From assembly GCA_949127775.1 (NCBI GenBank), contig CASBQF010000160.1, forward strand, positions 1-40,320: 40,320 nt of DNA, read 5' to 3'. Of the stretch, positions 1-7,456 are shown in pieces. This DNA is from Oscillatoriales cyanobacterium PMM_0080 (GTDB taxonomy: Bacteria; Cyanobacteriota; Cyanobacteriia; Cyanobacteriales; Microcoleaceae). The notes beneath the pieces are model-generated. The model was given only the letters and a program-made list of their open reading frames with translations, did no database searches and was not told where the DNA came from. Numbering within the stretch: the stretch's first letter is position 1; every line of letters begins with the position of its first letter. A program made the position numbers and the translations under genes.

Positions 1-68
1 AGCTTAAGTTGATAAAACGTTCTGCATATGGCTTTAGAAATTTTGAAAACTACAAAAATAGATGTTTG

Positions 69-110
69 CTTACTTGGCATTTTAATTGTTAGTTTGGCAT
101 ACCAAGTAAG
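69..110. repeat. Inverted repeat upstream of the nuclease gene
   Basis: A perfect 9-bp inverted repeat (CTTACTTGG / CCAAGTAAG) with a 24-nt loop lies about 55 bases before the first gene. It is not followed by a T run, so it is not a clear terminator. It could be an operator or the end of an upstream unit; its function is unknown. Confidence 0.45.
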
Positions 111-163
111 GAAGAACCAGATTTAACTTTAGGCGATCGGAGTCCATTGAGAGTATAATAACG

Positions 164-673
164 GTGAATTCAGAATATATCGAGATTAGCAGAGCCATCT
201 ACGAAAATGCAGAACCGGAATATCAGCGATATTATTTTGATGAGGTAGCTGGCGGATTTGTACTCATCCACCAACAACACAATCTTAATAATTCGGAAAT
301 CTTTATTGCTGAAGTTTTGGCTAAAATAGGCAAGAGAGTTAGACTTCTGAGCGAGAAAGCAGCAGAGGGTGTGAGAACGCCAGATGCTGAGATAGACGGT
401 CAGATTTGTGAATTTAAGGAGCTAACCGAATCTACTAAAAACATCAGATACCGAATTCAAGAAGGAATCAGTAGAGCAAAAAATCAAGGTGCAGCAGCGG
501 TTATTATTCATGTAAATCGAGAGACTTACGAGTTTTGGAAGATCAACGATGGCATCAGAAAAGCTTTTTATTGGGATGCAATACATCTGATTAAAATCAT
601 TATATTAGTATTCAACAGCGAAGAAGTTCAACAAATTACTAGGGAGGAATGGGAAAATGGAAGACGTTTTTAA
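164..673 (+). CDS. CdiA C-terminal-like toxin nuclease (PD-(D/E)XK type), stand-alone
   Basis: A 169-residue protein with a GTG start. Residues 25-85 resemble the nuclease domain found at the C-terminus of contact-dependent inhibition (CdiA) toxins and related polymorphic toxins: [12 protein letters not shown], a helix with Glu50, then PDAEIDG (Asp74, Asp78) and the E-x-K motif Glu83-Phe-Lys85, followed by an Ile-rich strand (AAVIIHV). Family knowledge says such domains usually cleave tRNA or DNA; here nuclease activity is inferred from the motif only. There is no signal peptide, no N-terminal delivery domain and no membrane segment, so it is a free-standing cytoplasmic form. The last 17 bases overlap the next gene, which implies translational coupling, as between a toxin and its immunity protein or antitoxin. 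A distant phage or conjugative-element nuclease is an alternative. Confidence 0.6.
   Translation: MNSEYIEISRAIYENAEPEYQRYYFDEVAGGFVLIHQQHNLNNSEIFIAEVLAKIGKRVRLLSEKAAEGVRTPDAEIDGQICEFKELTESTKNIRYRIQEGISRAKNQGAAAVIIHVNRETYEFWKINDGIRKAFYWDAIHLIKIIILVFNSEEVQQITREEWENGRRF
641..647 (+). promoter_or_regulatory. Strong Shine-Dalgarno site for the 657 start
   Basis: AGGGAGG lies 9 bases before the ATG at 657, inside the end of the nuclease gene. It is one of the better ribosome binding sites in the window, and supports 657 as a true start rather than the internal ATG at 882, which has no comparable site. Confidence 0.6.
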
Positions 674-1688
674 CGAATTTGAAGAAGCCATACAAGTTGG
701 CTTAAAAAATAATATGCCGCGAGAGGCCAAATTGATTACACTTGGGCAAATTGTTTATGCAGTTACTCGTGATGAGCTGACAAATAAAGAAGGTTTGCAA
801 CTGGAAGAGATGATGGGCGGCAGAAAACACTGGGAAGAGGCACTTGAGTATAGCATTTTTGGCTATCCCGTAGATACAGCAATGCCATCTTTTGATAAAC
901 CTCTGGTAATTGCTGGCAAAACTTTTCATTCTCGCTTGATGACTGGGACGGGAAAATATCGCAGCATTGCCGAAATGCAGCAAAGTGTTAATGCTAGCCG
1001 CTGCGAAATTGTGACTGTAGCTGTGCGCCGAGTCCAAACAAATGCTCCCGGTCATGAAGGATTGGCGGAGGCTCTTGATTGGACTAAAATTTGGATGCTG
1101 CCCAATACTGCTGGTTGTCAAACTGCGGATGAGGCGATTAGAGTGGCTCGTTTGGGCAGGGAAATGGCGAAACTTTTGGGGCAGGAAGATAATAATTTTG
1201 TCAAGTTAGAAGTGATTCCTGATGCTAAGTATTTGTTGCCAGATCCGATCGGCACTTTGGAAGCTGCAACCCAATTAGTCAAAGAAGGTTTTGCCGTTTT
1301 GCCTTACATCAATGCCGATCCGCTGCTAGCCAAACGCCTAGAAGAAGTCGGTTGCGTAACAGTGATGCCCTTGGGTTCGCCGATCGGTTCCGGGCAAGGG
1401 ATCAACAATGCCGCCAACATTCAAATCATTATTGATACGGTAAAGATTCCTGTGGTTGTCGATGCCGGGATCGGCACTCCCAGCGAAGCAGCCCGAGCTA
1501 TGGAAATGGGAGCCGATGCACTTTTGATTAATTCCGCGATCGCCAATGCTCAGAATTCCCCCGCGATGGCAAAAGCAATGGGAATGGCAGCAGAAGCGGG
1601 ACGGATCGCGTACTTAGCAGGAAGAATGCCTGTCAAGGATTATGCGATCGCCTCTTCCCCTGAAACAGGTACTGTCACCTCAAAATAA
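657..1688 (+). CDS. thiG: Thiazole synthase ThiG with a foreign 75-residue N-terminal extension
   Basis: Residues about 80-343 are a complete ThiG, which forms the thiazole phosphate of thiamin from deoxyxylulose phosphate, dehydroglycine and the ThiS thiocarboxylate. Visible marks are [20 protein letters not shown], the KLEVIPD strand with the Schiff-base lysine, LPYINADP and the phosphate-binding GIGTPSEAA. ThiG is normally about 255-270 residues, or the C-terminal half of a ThiO-ThiG fusion in some cyanobacteria. Here the first 75 residues are charged, look helical, and do not resemble ThiO. Their ATG overlaps the nuclease gene by 17 bases and has a strong ribosome binding site. The likely reading is that a small partner of the nuclease (immunity protein or antitoxin) lost its stop and became joined to thiG. 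An internal ATG at 882 could still give normal ThiG alone. Confidence 0.9.
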   Translation: MEDVFNEFEEAIQVGLKNNMPREAKLITLGQIVYAVTRDELTNKEGLQLEEMMGGRKHWEEALEYSIFGYPVDTAMPSFDKPLVIAGKTFHSRLMTGTGKYRSIAEMQQSVNASRCEIVTVAVRRVQTNAPGHEGLAEALDWTKIWMLPNTAGCQTADEAIRVARLGREMAKLLGQEDNNFVKLEVIPDAKYLLPDPIGTLEAATQLVKEGFAVLPYINADPLLAKRLEEVGCVTVMPLGSPIGSGQGINNAANIQIIIDTVKIPVVVDAGIGTPSEAARAMEMGADALLINSAIANAQNSPAMAKAMGMAAEAGRIAYLAGRMPVKDYAIASSPETGTVTSK

Positions 1689-1767
1689 ATTCTCGAATTT
1701 TTCAGGCACTTCGATCGCATTTTTTTGGTAAAGTGAGGGCAATCAAAAATATTGAGGATTGTTGCCA

Positions 1768-1935
1768 ATGCCTTATACTACCGAAGAAGACGGACGCCTG
1801 AACAACTTTGCCAAAGAGCCGAAGATGTACGGAGCCATACCTCCCAACCAGAACCAGCAACGGAACTACATCATCTTGGGTATTGCAGCAGTCATGTTGG
1901 TGGCGGGTTTGGTTTATGTGGCGACTTTAGTCTAA
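1768..1935 (+). CDS. psb34: Psb34-like photosystem II assembly protein
   Basis: A 55-residue protein: MPYTTEEDGRLNNFAKEPKM at the N-terminus, a short Pro/Gln/Asn linker, then RNYIILG and one hydrophobic helix to the C-terminus (residues about 34-55). This matches the short single-helix Psb34 family (Ssl1498/tsl0063 type), thylakoid proteins bound near CP47 during photosystem II assembly, whose N-terminus resembles that of high-light-inducible proteins. Length and the TTEE-GRLNNFA-EPK motif fit. GAGGA about 10 bases before the ATG serves as ribosome binding site. A terminator follows at 1992-2030. It is probably monocistronic. The assignment rests on recalled family sequences. Confidence 0.8.
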   Translation: MPYTTEEDGRLNNFAKEPKMYGAIPPNQNQQRNYIILGIAAVMLVAGLVYVATLV

Positions 1936-1991
1936 AAGCTGAGCTGACACTCAAACCTGATTCAAATCAGAATTTTAAATAATCCTTCGAC

Positions 1992-2030
1992 AAACCATGT
2001 TTTCTTTTCTTAGGGAGACATGGTTTTTGT
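1992..2030 (+). terminator. Rho-independent terminator after psb34
   Basis: Perfect 9-bp stem (AAACCATGT at 1992-2000, ACATGGTTT at 2018-2026) followed by TTGTGTTT, 57 bases after the psb34 stop. Confidence 0.7.
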
Positions 2031-2156
2031 GTTTCAATAAAAGCAGGTAGTGGCGACATTCCTGAAGCGTGCGTTGCGAGCTGGAAAACTAAATAAGACA
2101 AGCAGAAATTTTGTTTGTTCATATCTGCTAAGTAGGTGGGTACAAATAAATATTAG

Positions 2157-2228
2157 ATGGGTTGGGCGGGTTTTGCCTTCATCTTTTGCCGGGTTTCATA
2201 GATTCTTAGCTAAACCCGCCCCTACCAG
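2157..2228. repeat. GGCGGGTTT...AAACCCGCCCC palindromic element, copy 1
   Basis: Arms GGCGGGTTTT and AAACCCGCCCCTAC enclose about 45 bases. The same arms recur at 28564-28723 (two tandem copies), 30188-30249 and 30304-30373, so this is a dispersed family of small stem-loop repeats. The rest of the 2031-2499 gap holds no gene I can support. Confidence 0.6.
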
Positions 2229-2410
2229 ATACTATTGTTTTTTCGCAATGACCTACTTATCGGGTTTAGGGACTTGGGTGGCAATTAATCAGACACGATC
2301 GTCACAAACATAAATTTGCTAATTGAAAATCTACAATCCTTTAGTCATCACCGGTGCAATTGACTGCCTTCGTGGCGGAGTTAGCGAGTTATGAGCGATC
2401 GAGATTTAAA

Positions 2411-2490
2411 CTCTAAAATCTACAACTCTAAAATCTACAATTCAAAATCTACAATCCAAAATCTACAATCCAAAATCTAAAATCTAAAAT
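2411..2490. repeat. Heptamer-like AAAATCT/ACAATCC short tandem repeat
   Basis: About ten imperfect units of the type AAAATCTACAATCC fill the 80 bases just before the TPR gene. Related units occur at 7130, 14685 and 30440. They belong to the short tandemly repeated sequences known in filamentous cyanobacteria. Confidence 0.7.
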
Positions 2491-2499
2491 CGGCTGACT

Positions 2500-4692
2500 G
2501 TGATGTCTATTCCTTCCCAAAAAGTTTCTAGCTCGAACAAGCAGATATACCAACGCTTGAAACAGGCGATCGACCTCAACTTACGCCGTCAAATTTTTAT
2601 CGCCGCCTGCGATGACTTGTACTTGCGAGATTGTCTCGCAGCCCGCTTGCACGCAGAATTAGCTACCCAAGACTCCCCGATCGACTACCCCCGATTTGTC
2701 AGTTTGGAACTCGACTTGAGCGATCCCAATCCCTGGGGCTCGATCGGCGCATGGTTGACCCAACACCAACCGCCCCAAAACAGGGGCAAGTACAGCCGTT
2801 TACCGGGATTTCAAATTCTCGGGGCAGAACACCTGAGCAGGCACTCCGCAGCCGTGCAGTGGTCGTTCCTGAGTTATTTGAGAGACATCGAAGCAAACCT
2901 ACAAATGTGCGAGTCTACTCTGTTGCTGTGGGTGTCGCGCCCTTGGCTAAGTTCGATCGAGCAGTCAGCCCCGGAATTTTGGCACTGGCGAACCGGAGTA
3001 TTTGAGTTTGAAGGCGAACCAACTCTAGCTAAGGGAGACTTTGGGCACTCCGAGGACTTCGGACACTCCGAAGGCTTGGGTTCCTTGCGGGACAAAGGAG
3101 ACTCCGGCGACAAATTTTTAAGATATTCAGAGTCGGGACAATCCCCAATTCCCCAAGACGAATCATCCCAAGTTCCCGATTCCCCCTCCAGGGCAACCGA
3201 TGCTAAATCCGTTGAACTGGCAGATTTGGTTCTAGCAGCGGCTTCTGGGGAGTTGGAAGCCGAAAATAATCCGGCATCGGAGGACAATTTTCTGCCGCTG
3301 GAAACTCTGCAATATATAGAGTTACTGCAAGAACATCAGTGCTGTTCCGAAGCCTTGGCTTTGGCTTATTATAATTTGGGGAATTGCTACCGCGATCGGA
3401 TTCTCGGCGGCGACGCTTCGCCACAAAACCTGACAATCGCCATCCGCGCGATCGAGCAAGTGATTGGATACCTCGAACTCGACAGCAACTTGCAGGAAAA
3501 TCAACCACAAACAGATGAATGTGCGCGGCTGATTTCCGAATTGACACAAAATTTAACTGACGGCGCCGAGGAGTTCGATAGTCTACCGCCAATTTCCGAT
3601 CTCCTCAACGATCTCGGCACTTTCTACTGGATGCTGTCGCGCGATCGTACTCAGCATAACGCCGCCGATCCAGTATCCTGCCTCGAACGCAGCATCGCCC
3701 TCTACATTGAAGGTTTGAACCGCACAGATGCCGACACTGAACCCCAAACCCGCGTCAGATTAAACAAAAATTTGGGAATTGCTGCGGCAGATTTAGCCCG
3801 CTATCAAGACAAGACAGAGAACTTGCAGCAAGCAGTTGCAGCTTATCAACAAGCGCTACTGGATCTAGATCCCACAGCCGAACCTCAGCAGTACGCGGCG
3901 GCTCAGAATAATTTGGCCACAGCATACTGGAATTTAGCTCAAGATGGTGAGCCGATCGTCTATCTCAAAAGCGCGATCGCAGCTTACACCGCAGCCCTCT
4001 CCTGCTATAGTCCCGATCGAGAACCCCTCAACTATGCCGGAGTCCAAAACAACCTCGGTACCGCCTGCTGGAACCTCGCCCAGCACGAGCCCTCAGAACT
4101 CCTCACCATCAGGGCGATTGAGGCCTACTGCGAAGCCTTGAAATACCGCACCCGAGAATTAGTACCCGCCGCCGCCGCCGCCACTTACAACAATCTCGGT
4201 ACCGCTTATTGGCATTTGGCAAACCAGTTTCAGCAAAAACAAGCCCGCACTGAATCATTACAGCAGGCGATTACGGCCTACGAAGCGGCGGTGGATATTG
4301 CCGGAAAGCTCGTTAGCGAAGCCCTCGAAGAGGATCGAACCCAACTCACCTTTGACACTCTTGCCGCCCGCAACAATCTCGGACTAGCGCACTATCAACT
4401 AGCCACACACCCAGATTTCGCCGTCAACAAAGCCGCCCAAACCAGCCATTTAGAAGCAGCACTGCACCACCAGTTACAAGTGTGCGCCGGATGGGGACAA
4501 CATCTCAATGACAAAGGGTTAGCATATGGAGATCAACTCAACTCGCCAACTGCTGATTCGCGGCAAACAGCATTGAGCTATATTGTTAAAACGATTAGAG
4601 CTTTTTATAGTGAATGCGGACTGCAAGGTCAAAATTTAGCCTTATCCAAAGTTCCCGGAGATTTACTGCCCGAAATCTTGCGTAGGTTATAA
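2500..4692 (+). CDS. Tetratricopeptide repeat protein with an ATPase-like N-terminal region
   Basis: 730 residues. The N-terminus (about 1-170) has alternating hydrophobic strands (RRQIFIAACDD, LLLWVSRPWL) that recall a P-loop regulatory module, but I see no clear Walker motif. Residues about 178-230 are a low-complexity, acidic, Ser/Gly/Pro-rich linker with a tandem GHSE motif. Residues about 270-700 contain TPR-like helices with repeated NNLGTAYWNLA-type units. TPRs bind partner proteins; no enzymatic role is visible. GTG (2500) and ATG (2503) are both possible starts. It is followed 75-105 bases later by a response regulator on the same strand, so co-transcription is possible. The specific partner is unknown. 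Confidence 0.75.
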   Translation: MMSIPSQKVSSSNKQIYQRLKQAIDLNLRRQIFIAACDDLYLRDCLAARLHAELATQDSPIDYPRFVSLELDLSDPNPWGSIGAWLTQHQPPQNRGKYSRLPGFQILGAEHLSRHSAAVQWSFLSYLRDIEANLQMCESTLLLWVSRPWLSSIEQSAPEFWHWRTGVFEFEGEPTLAKGDFGHSEDFGHSEGLGSLRDKGDSGDKFLRYSESGQSPIPQDESSQVPDSPSRATDAKSVELADLVLAAASGELEAENNPASEDNFLPLETLQYIELLQEHQCCSEALALAYYNLGNCYRDRILGGDASPQNLTIAIRAIEQVIGYLELDSNLQENQPQTDECARLISELTQNLTDGAEEFDSLPPISDLLNDLGTFYWMLSRDRTQHNAADPVSCLERSIALYIEGLNRTDADTEPQTRVRLNKNLGIAAADLARYQDKTENLQQAVAAYQQALLDLDPTAEPQQYAAAQNNLATAYWNLAQDGEPIVYLKSAIAAYTAALSCYSPDREPLNYAGVQNNLGTACWNLAQHEPSELLTIRAIEAYCEALKYRTRELVPAAAAATYNNLGTAYWHLANQFQQKQARTESLQQAITAYEAAVDIAGKLVSEALEEDRTQLTFDTLAARNNLGLAHYQLATHPDFAVNKAAQTSHLEAALHHQLQVCAGWGQHLNDKGLAYGDQLNSPTADSRQTALSYIVKTIRAFYSECGLQGQNLALSKVPGDLLPEILRRL

Positions 4693-4797
4693 ATATCGCC
4701 CTAACTATTAAAAACTCAATTTTTTCGAGATTTGTATCCAGTTTTCTATTATTATGGCTGAATATTCTTGGCTAATTCTTCAAGCAAAGTTGTGGTG

Positions 4798-5490
4798 ATG
4801 GCCCCTGTAAAAATTCTTGTGGTTGATGACGACCCGGCAATCCGAAATTTAATTCACCGTTTTTTAAGCCAGCAAGGTTATCAAGTTGAGTCTAGCGAGG
4901 ACGGTCAGACTGCTCTGGAATTGTTTGAGCAACTCAATCCTGACTTAGTAGTTCTAGATGTAAATTTACCCGATACTACTGGCTACAAACTGTGTCAAGA
5001 AATGCAAAGACGCACGGGCGTGTTTGTATTGATGCTGACGAGTAGAACCGATGAAGCTGACAAAATGAAAGGGTTTGCCGAAGGTGCTGATGACTATATT
5101 ACTAAACCATTTAGTCTTGTAGAAATTGGAGCTCGCGTTGCAGCAATTTTGAAGCGCAAACGCATTGTTACTCCCGCCCAGCAACAGAGTCTTACCTTTG
5201 GAACGCTACTAATAGACCCCGTGCGCCGCGAGGTAATTCTTGCCAGTCAAATAGTTGCTTTGACTGCTTTGGAATTCGACCTACTGTACTGTTTGGCAAG
5301 CAAGCCAGGTCGCGTGTGGAGGCGATCGGAATTGCTGCATGAAGTTTGGGACTACGAGTATGTAGGAGCCGATCGCGTGGTGGATGTCCATATCGGACAA
5401 ATTCGCCGCAAAATTGAACCAGATACCCCTCAAATTTCGATGATTCAAACCGTCCGAGGAGTGGGTTACAAATTTGAACCCACAACCTAG
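4798..5490 (+). CDS. OmpR/PhoB-family response regulator
   Basis: 230 residues from the ATG. The receiver domain (about 4-118) has acidic residues at 10-12, phosphoacceptor Asp54 (VVLDVNLPD), the Ser/Thr switch in MLTSR and Lys103 (YITKPF). The winged-helix DNA-binding domain (about 130-228) ends with the RVVDVHIGQIRRKIE and IQTVRGVGYKF motifs typical of the class. It is a two-component transcription regulator. No kinase gene is adjacent; the two kinases of this window are over 7 kb away. A longer form beginning at TTG 4768 or GTG 4795 is possible, but the receiver fold begins at VKILVVDDD. It is not clearly RpaA or RpaB, so no symbol is given. Confidence 0.88.
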   Translation: MAPVKILVVDDDPAIRNLIHRFLSQQGYQVESSEDGQTALELFEQLNPDLVVLDVNLPDTTGYKLCQEMQRRTGVFVLMLTSRTDEADKMKGFAEGADDYITKPFSLVEIGARVAAILKRKRIVTPAQQQSLTFGTLLIDPVRREVILASQIVALTALEFDLLYCLASKPGRVWRRSELLHEVWDYEYVGADRVVDVHIGQIRRKIEPDTPQISMIQTVRGVGYKFEPTT

Positions 5491-5584
5491 TCGCAAAACG
5501 CATTCGACGGCGCCGAAAAGTTTCAAAAATATCTCCGATCCTCAAATACTCGATATCTGTAAACCAGCCCTCCCGAGGCCATAG

Positions 5585-5609
5585 GTAAGGTGCGCACTGC
5601 GCACCCTAC
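5585..5609. repeat. GTAAGGTGCGCA palindrome, copy 1
   Basis: A nearly perfect palindrome (GTAAGGTGCGCA / TGCGCACCCTAC) between two convergent genes. Further copies are at 18559, 23261 and 23377, with degenerate ones at 23174 and 28121. It can form a stem with G-U pairing and may serve as a bidirectional transcript end. Confidence 0.7.
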
Positions 5610-5616
5610 AGCAGAC

Positions 5617-7083
5617 TCAAAACTCAGAACGATCGTTCAAATACTCGCGCACGAATTGAGCCCGCTCAAAACCCCTGCTCACGCAATCTCCCAAAGCCAC
5701 GCCGCCCAAATAGTTGCTGCACAAATACAGCCCAGGCAAAGATTTTAAGCCATTCTCGATCTGTTGCAGGCGATCGAAATGCCCCAAATTGTACTGAGGA
5801 ATTGCCCGCTTCCAGACATTCACCGCCAACACCTTCGGCTGCGCAGCCCCCGGCTTCAGCAAAATCCGAGACAAATCTCGGTGTACCTCCTGAACGATTT
5901 GTGCGGCGTCGAGATTGGCAATTCCCGAATCAGTAGCCCCGCCGATATAACTGCTGAGAGTTTGCCAGCCCGCAGGCGCTCGATCGGCAAATAAACTTGA
6001 TGTCCAAATCGTCCCCAGAGTGCGAATTCCCTGCCCCCTCGGAATTAAATTTCCAAATCCTACTAATTTTTGCTTGACATCGGACACCGGATATGCTAAC
6101 ACAACGCAGGCAACCGTAGGATAAGTAAAAGCTTGTAAAACGCTGCTAACGGACGGTTGCAAAGGCTGCAACAACTCGGCTGTAATATAAGCCGGCGTTG
6201 TCAAAACCACAGTGCGGGCCTCAACTTCCTGCTGTCCATCGGGCGTCGAGAATACCGCAATGTAAGTTTCGCGTTCAGTACGATCGAGCCGAGTCAGATG
6301 CCAGTTCAGTTTCAGTCGATCGGCCAAGTTCGCAGCAATCGCCTCTGGTAGAGCCTTCAACCCCCCTTTAAACGAACCCAACTCCCCCGGCTTAGTCTTC
6401 GGCACATTCGGGTCAGCAACAGTCTTTAGCCCCTTACCAAGGGGGGGTTTTTTCCTCGCCCCCAGCAACGCCCCCGCCACCAGCCCACCACCGAGATCGG
6501 CCATCTTCGTTACCCGGCCAAAAGCCGCCGCCGCGCTAAGCTGTTGCGGATCGCCCGCATACACCCCAGACACAAAAGGTTCCACCAACCGCTGCATCAC
6601 TTCCGTCCCCAGATGACGGCGGAAAAATTCAGAAACAGTTTCCTCGCCACCCTGCTGCGAAAGTCGATCGCCCATAGCCGGCGCCACAAACCCCAAAGCC
6701 CCGAACAGCGCCCGCAGTTTCCCCGGAAAACTCAGCAACCCAGACTTAACCATCGCCTGCGGAGTCATCGGCACCGGTTGCAGCTTATTTTGCCAATAAA
6801 CATAACGAGGCAATTTGCGATCGGCAAAAATCAACTTCTGCTTCAATCCCACATCCACAGCCAACTTCATCAACTCCGGTGTCGGCGAAAAACTATTCGG
6901 GCCCTCCTCCCAGAGAAACCCCTCCGCTGTCGCAGTTGTAATATTCCCGCCCACACGTCCCTGACTCTCAGCCACTAAAATCTTCAGGGGAGATCCCGTC
7001 TTTGCTTCTTTTTGAAGTGCGTGCGCCAAACTCAAGCCGCTAATCCCCGCACCCACAATCAAGGTATCTACTACATTCGTCAT
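5617..7083 (-). CDS. hemY: Protoporphyrinogen IX oxidase, HemY (oxygen-dependent) type
   Basis: 488 residues. It oxidises protoporphyrinogen IX to protoporphyrin IX, the branch-point precursor of haem and chlorophyll. The N-terminus holds the FAD dinucleotide fold (VDTLIVGAGISGLSLAHAL, residues 5-23), then GGNITT and EEGPNSF; the C-terminus has the second FAD motif near LYLCSNYLGGVALGDCVSRG. Most cyanobacteria are thought to use the unrelated HemJ, so a HemY gene is a minority condition. Residues about 205-235 carry an extra Lys/Pro/Gly-rich loop (KKPPLGKGLK) encoded by a palindromic repeat-like stretch (about 6428-6450). A repeat at 5585 separates it from the convergent response regulator. 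Confidence 0.9.
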   Translation of the reverse strand: MTNVVDTLIVGAGISGLSLAHALQKEAKTGSPLKILVAESQGRVGGNITTATAEGFLWEEGPNSFSPTPELMKLAVDVGLKQKLIFADRKLPRYVYWQNKLQPVPMTPQAMVKSGLLSFPGKLRALFGALGFVAPAMGDRLSQQGGEETVSEFFRRHLGTEVMQRLVEPFVSGVYAGDPQQLSAAAAFGRVTKMADLGGGLVAGALLGARKKPPLGKGLKTVADPNVPKTKPGELGSFKGGLKALPEAIAANLADRLKLNWHLTRLDRTERETYIAVFSTPDGQQEVEARTVVLTTPAYITAELLQPLQPSVSSVLQAFTYPTVACVVLAYPVSDVKQKLVGFGNLIPRGQGIRTLGTIWTSSLFADRAPAGWQTLSSYIGGATDSGIANLDAAQIVQEVHRDLSRILLKPGAAQPKVLAVNVWKRAIPQYNLGHFDRLQQIENGLKSLPGLYLCSNYLGGVALGDCVSRGFERAQFVREYLNDRSEF

Positions 7084-7154
7084 TGGTAATTGCTAATTAA
7101 TAATTGCTAATTGGATTCATCCGGGTGGAGAATCCAAAATCCAAAATAATTGGA

Positions 7155-7412
7155 CTACTTAGTTACATTATTGCTGCTTCGCAAGTCTTGAGGGTACTGA
7201 AACAGCGTTTCGAGATAAACTTTTGCAGCTTGGCGGTAGCTGTGCGAAGCTTCAGACGTACTGCTGTCGGCATTCTGCAACAAAAACAGCGACAGGGAGG
7301 CGGAGAATACTCGATCGAGATCCCATTCAGGATGAGTTTCCAAGTAAGTTTTGAGAGAATCGTGCAGCGTTTCGGGAATTTCGGCAAAAATACTGACTGT
7401 TGGGTTCATCAT
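7155..7412 (-). CDS. Small DUF2811-like cyanobacterial protein
   Basis: 85 residues beginning MMNPTVSIFAEIPETLHDSL, with a central helix-rich block (ETHPEWDLDRVFSASLSLFLLQN) and an Ala/Tyr helix near the end (QAAKVYLETLF). I match it from memory to DUF2811, a family of unknown function in cyanobacteria; its ribbon-helix-helix-like look is only impression. A TnpB-like element begins about 45 bases upstream of the start, so its native promoter may have been displaced. Confidence 0.65.
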   Translation of the reverse strand: MMNPTVSIFAEIPETLHDSLKTYLETHPEWDLDRVFSASLSLFLLQNADSSTSEASHSYRQAAKVYLETLFQYPQDLRSSNNVTK

Positions 7413-7456
7413 TTTTTAGTCTCGCTAATAAATTCAAAACAGAACCGCTTCTAAAA

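Noticed and set aside
702-1121. Minus-strand frame of 139 residues within thiG
   Set aside because: It overlaps conserved ThiG codons entirely and has no protein family look.
1752-1982. Plus-strand frame of 76 residues over psb34
   Set aside because: The other frame gives a clear Psb34; this one is Arg/Cys-rich shadow.
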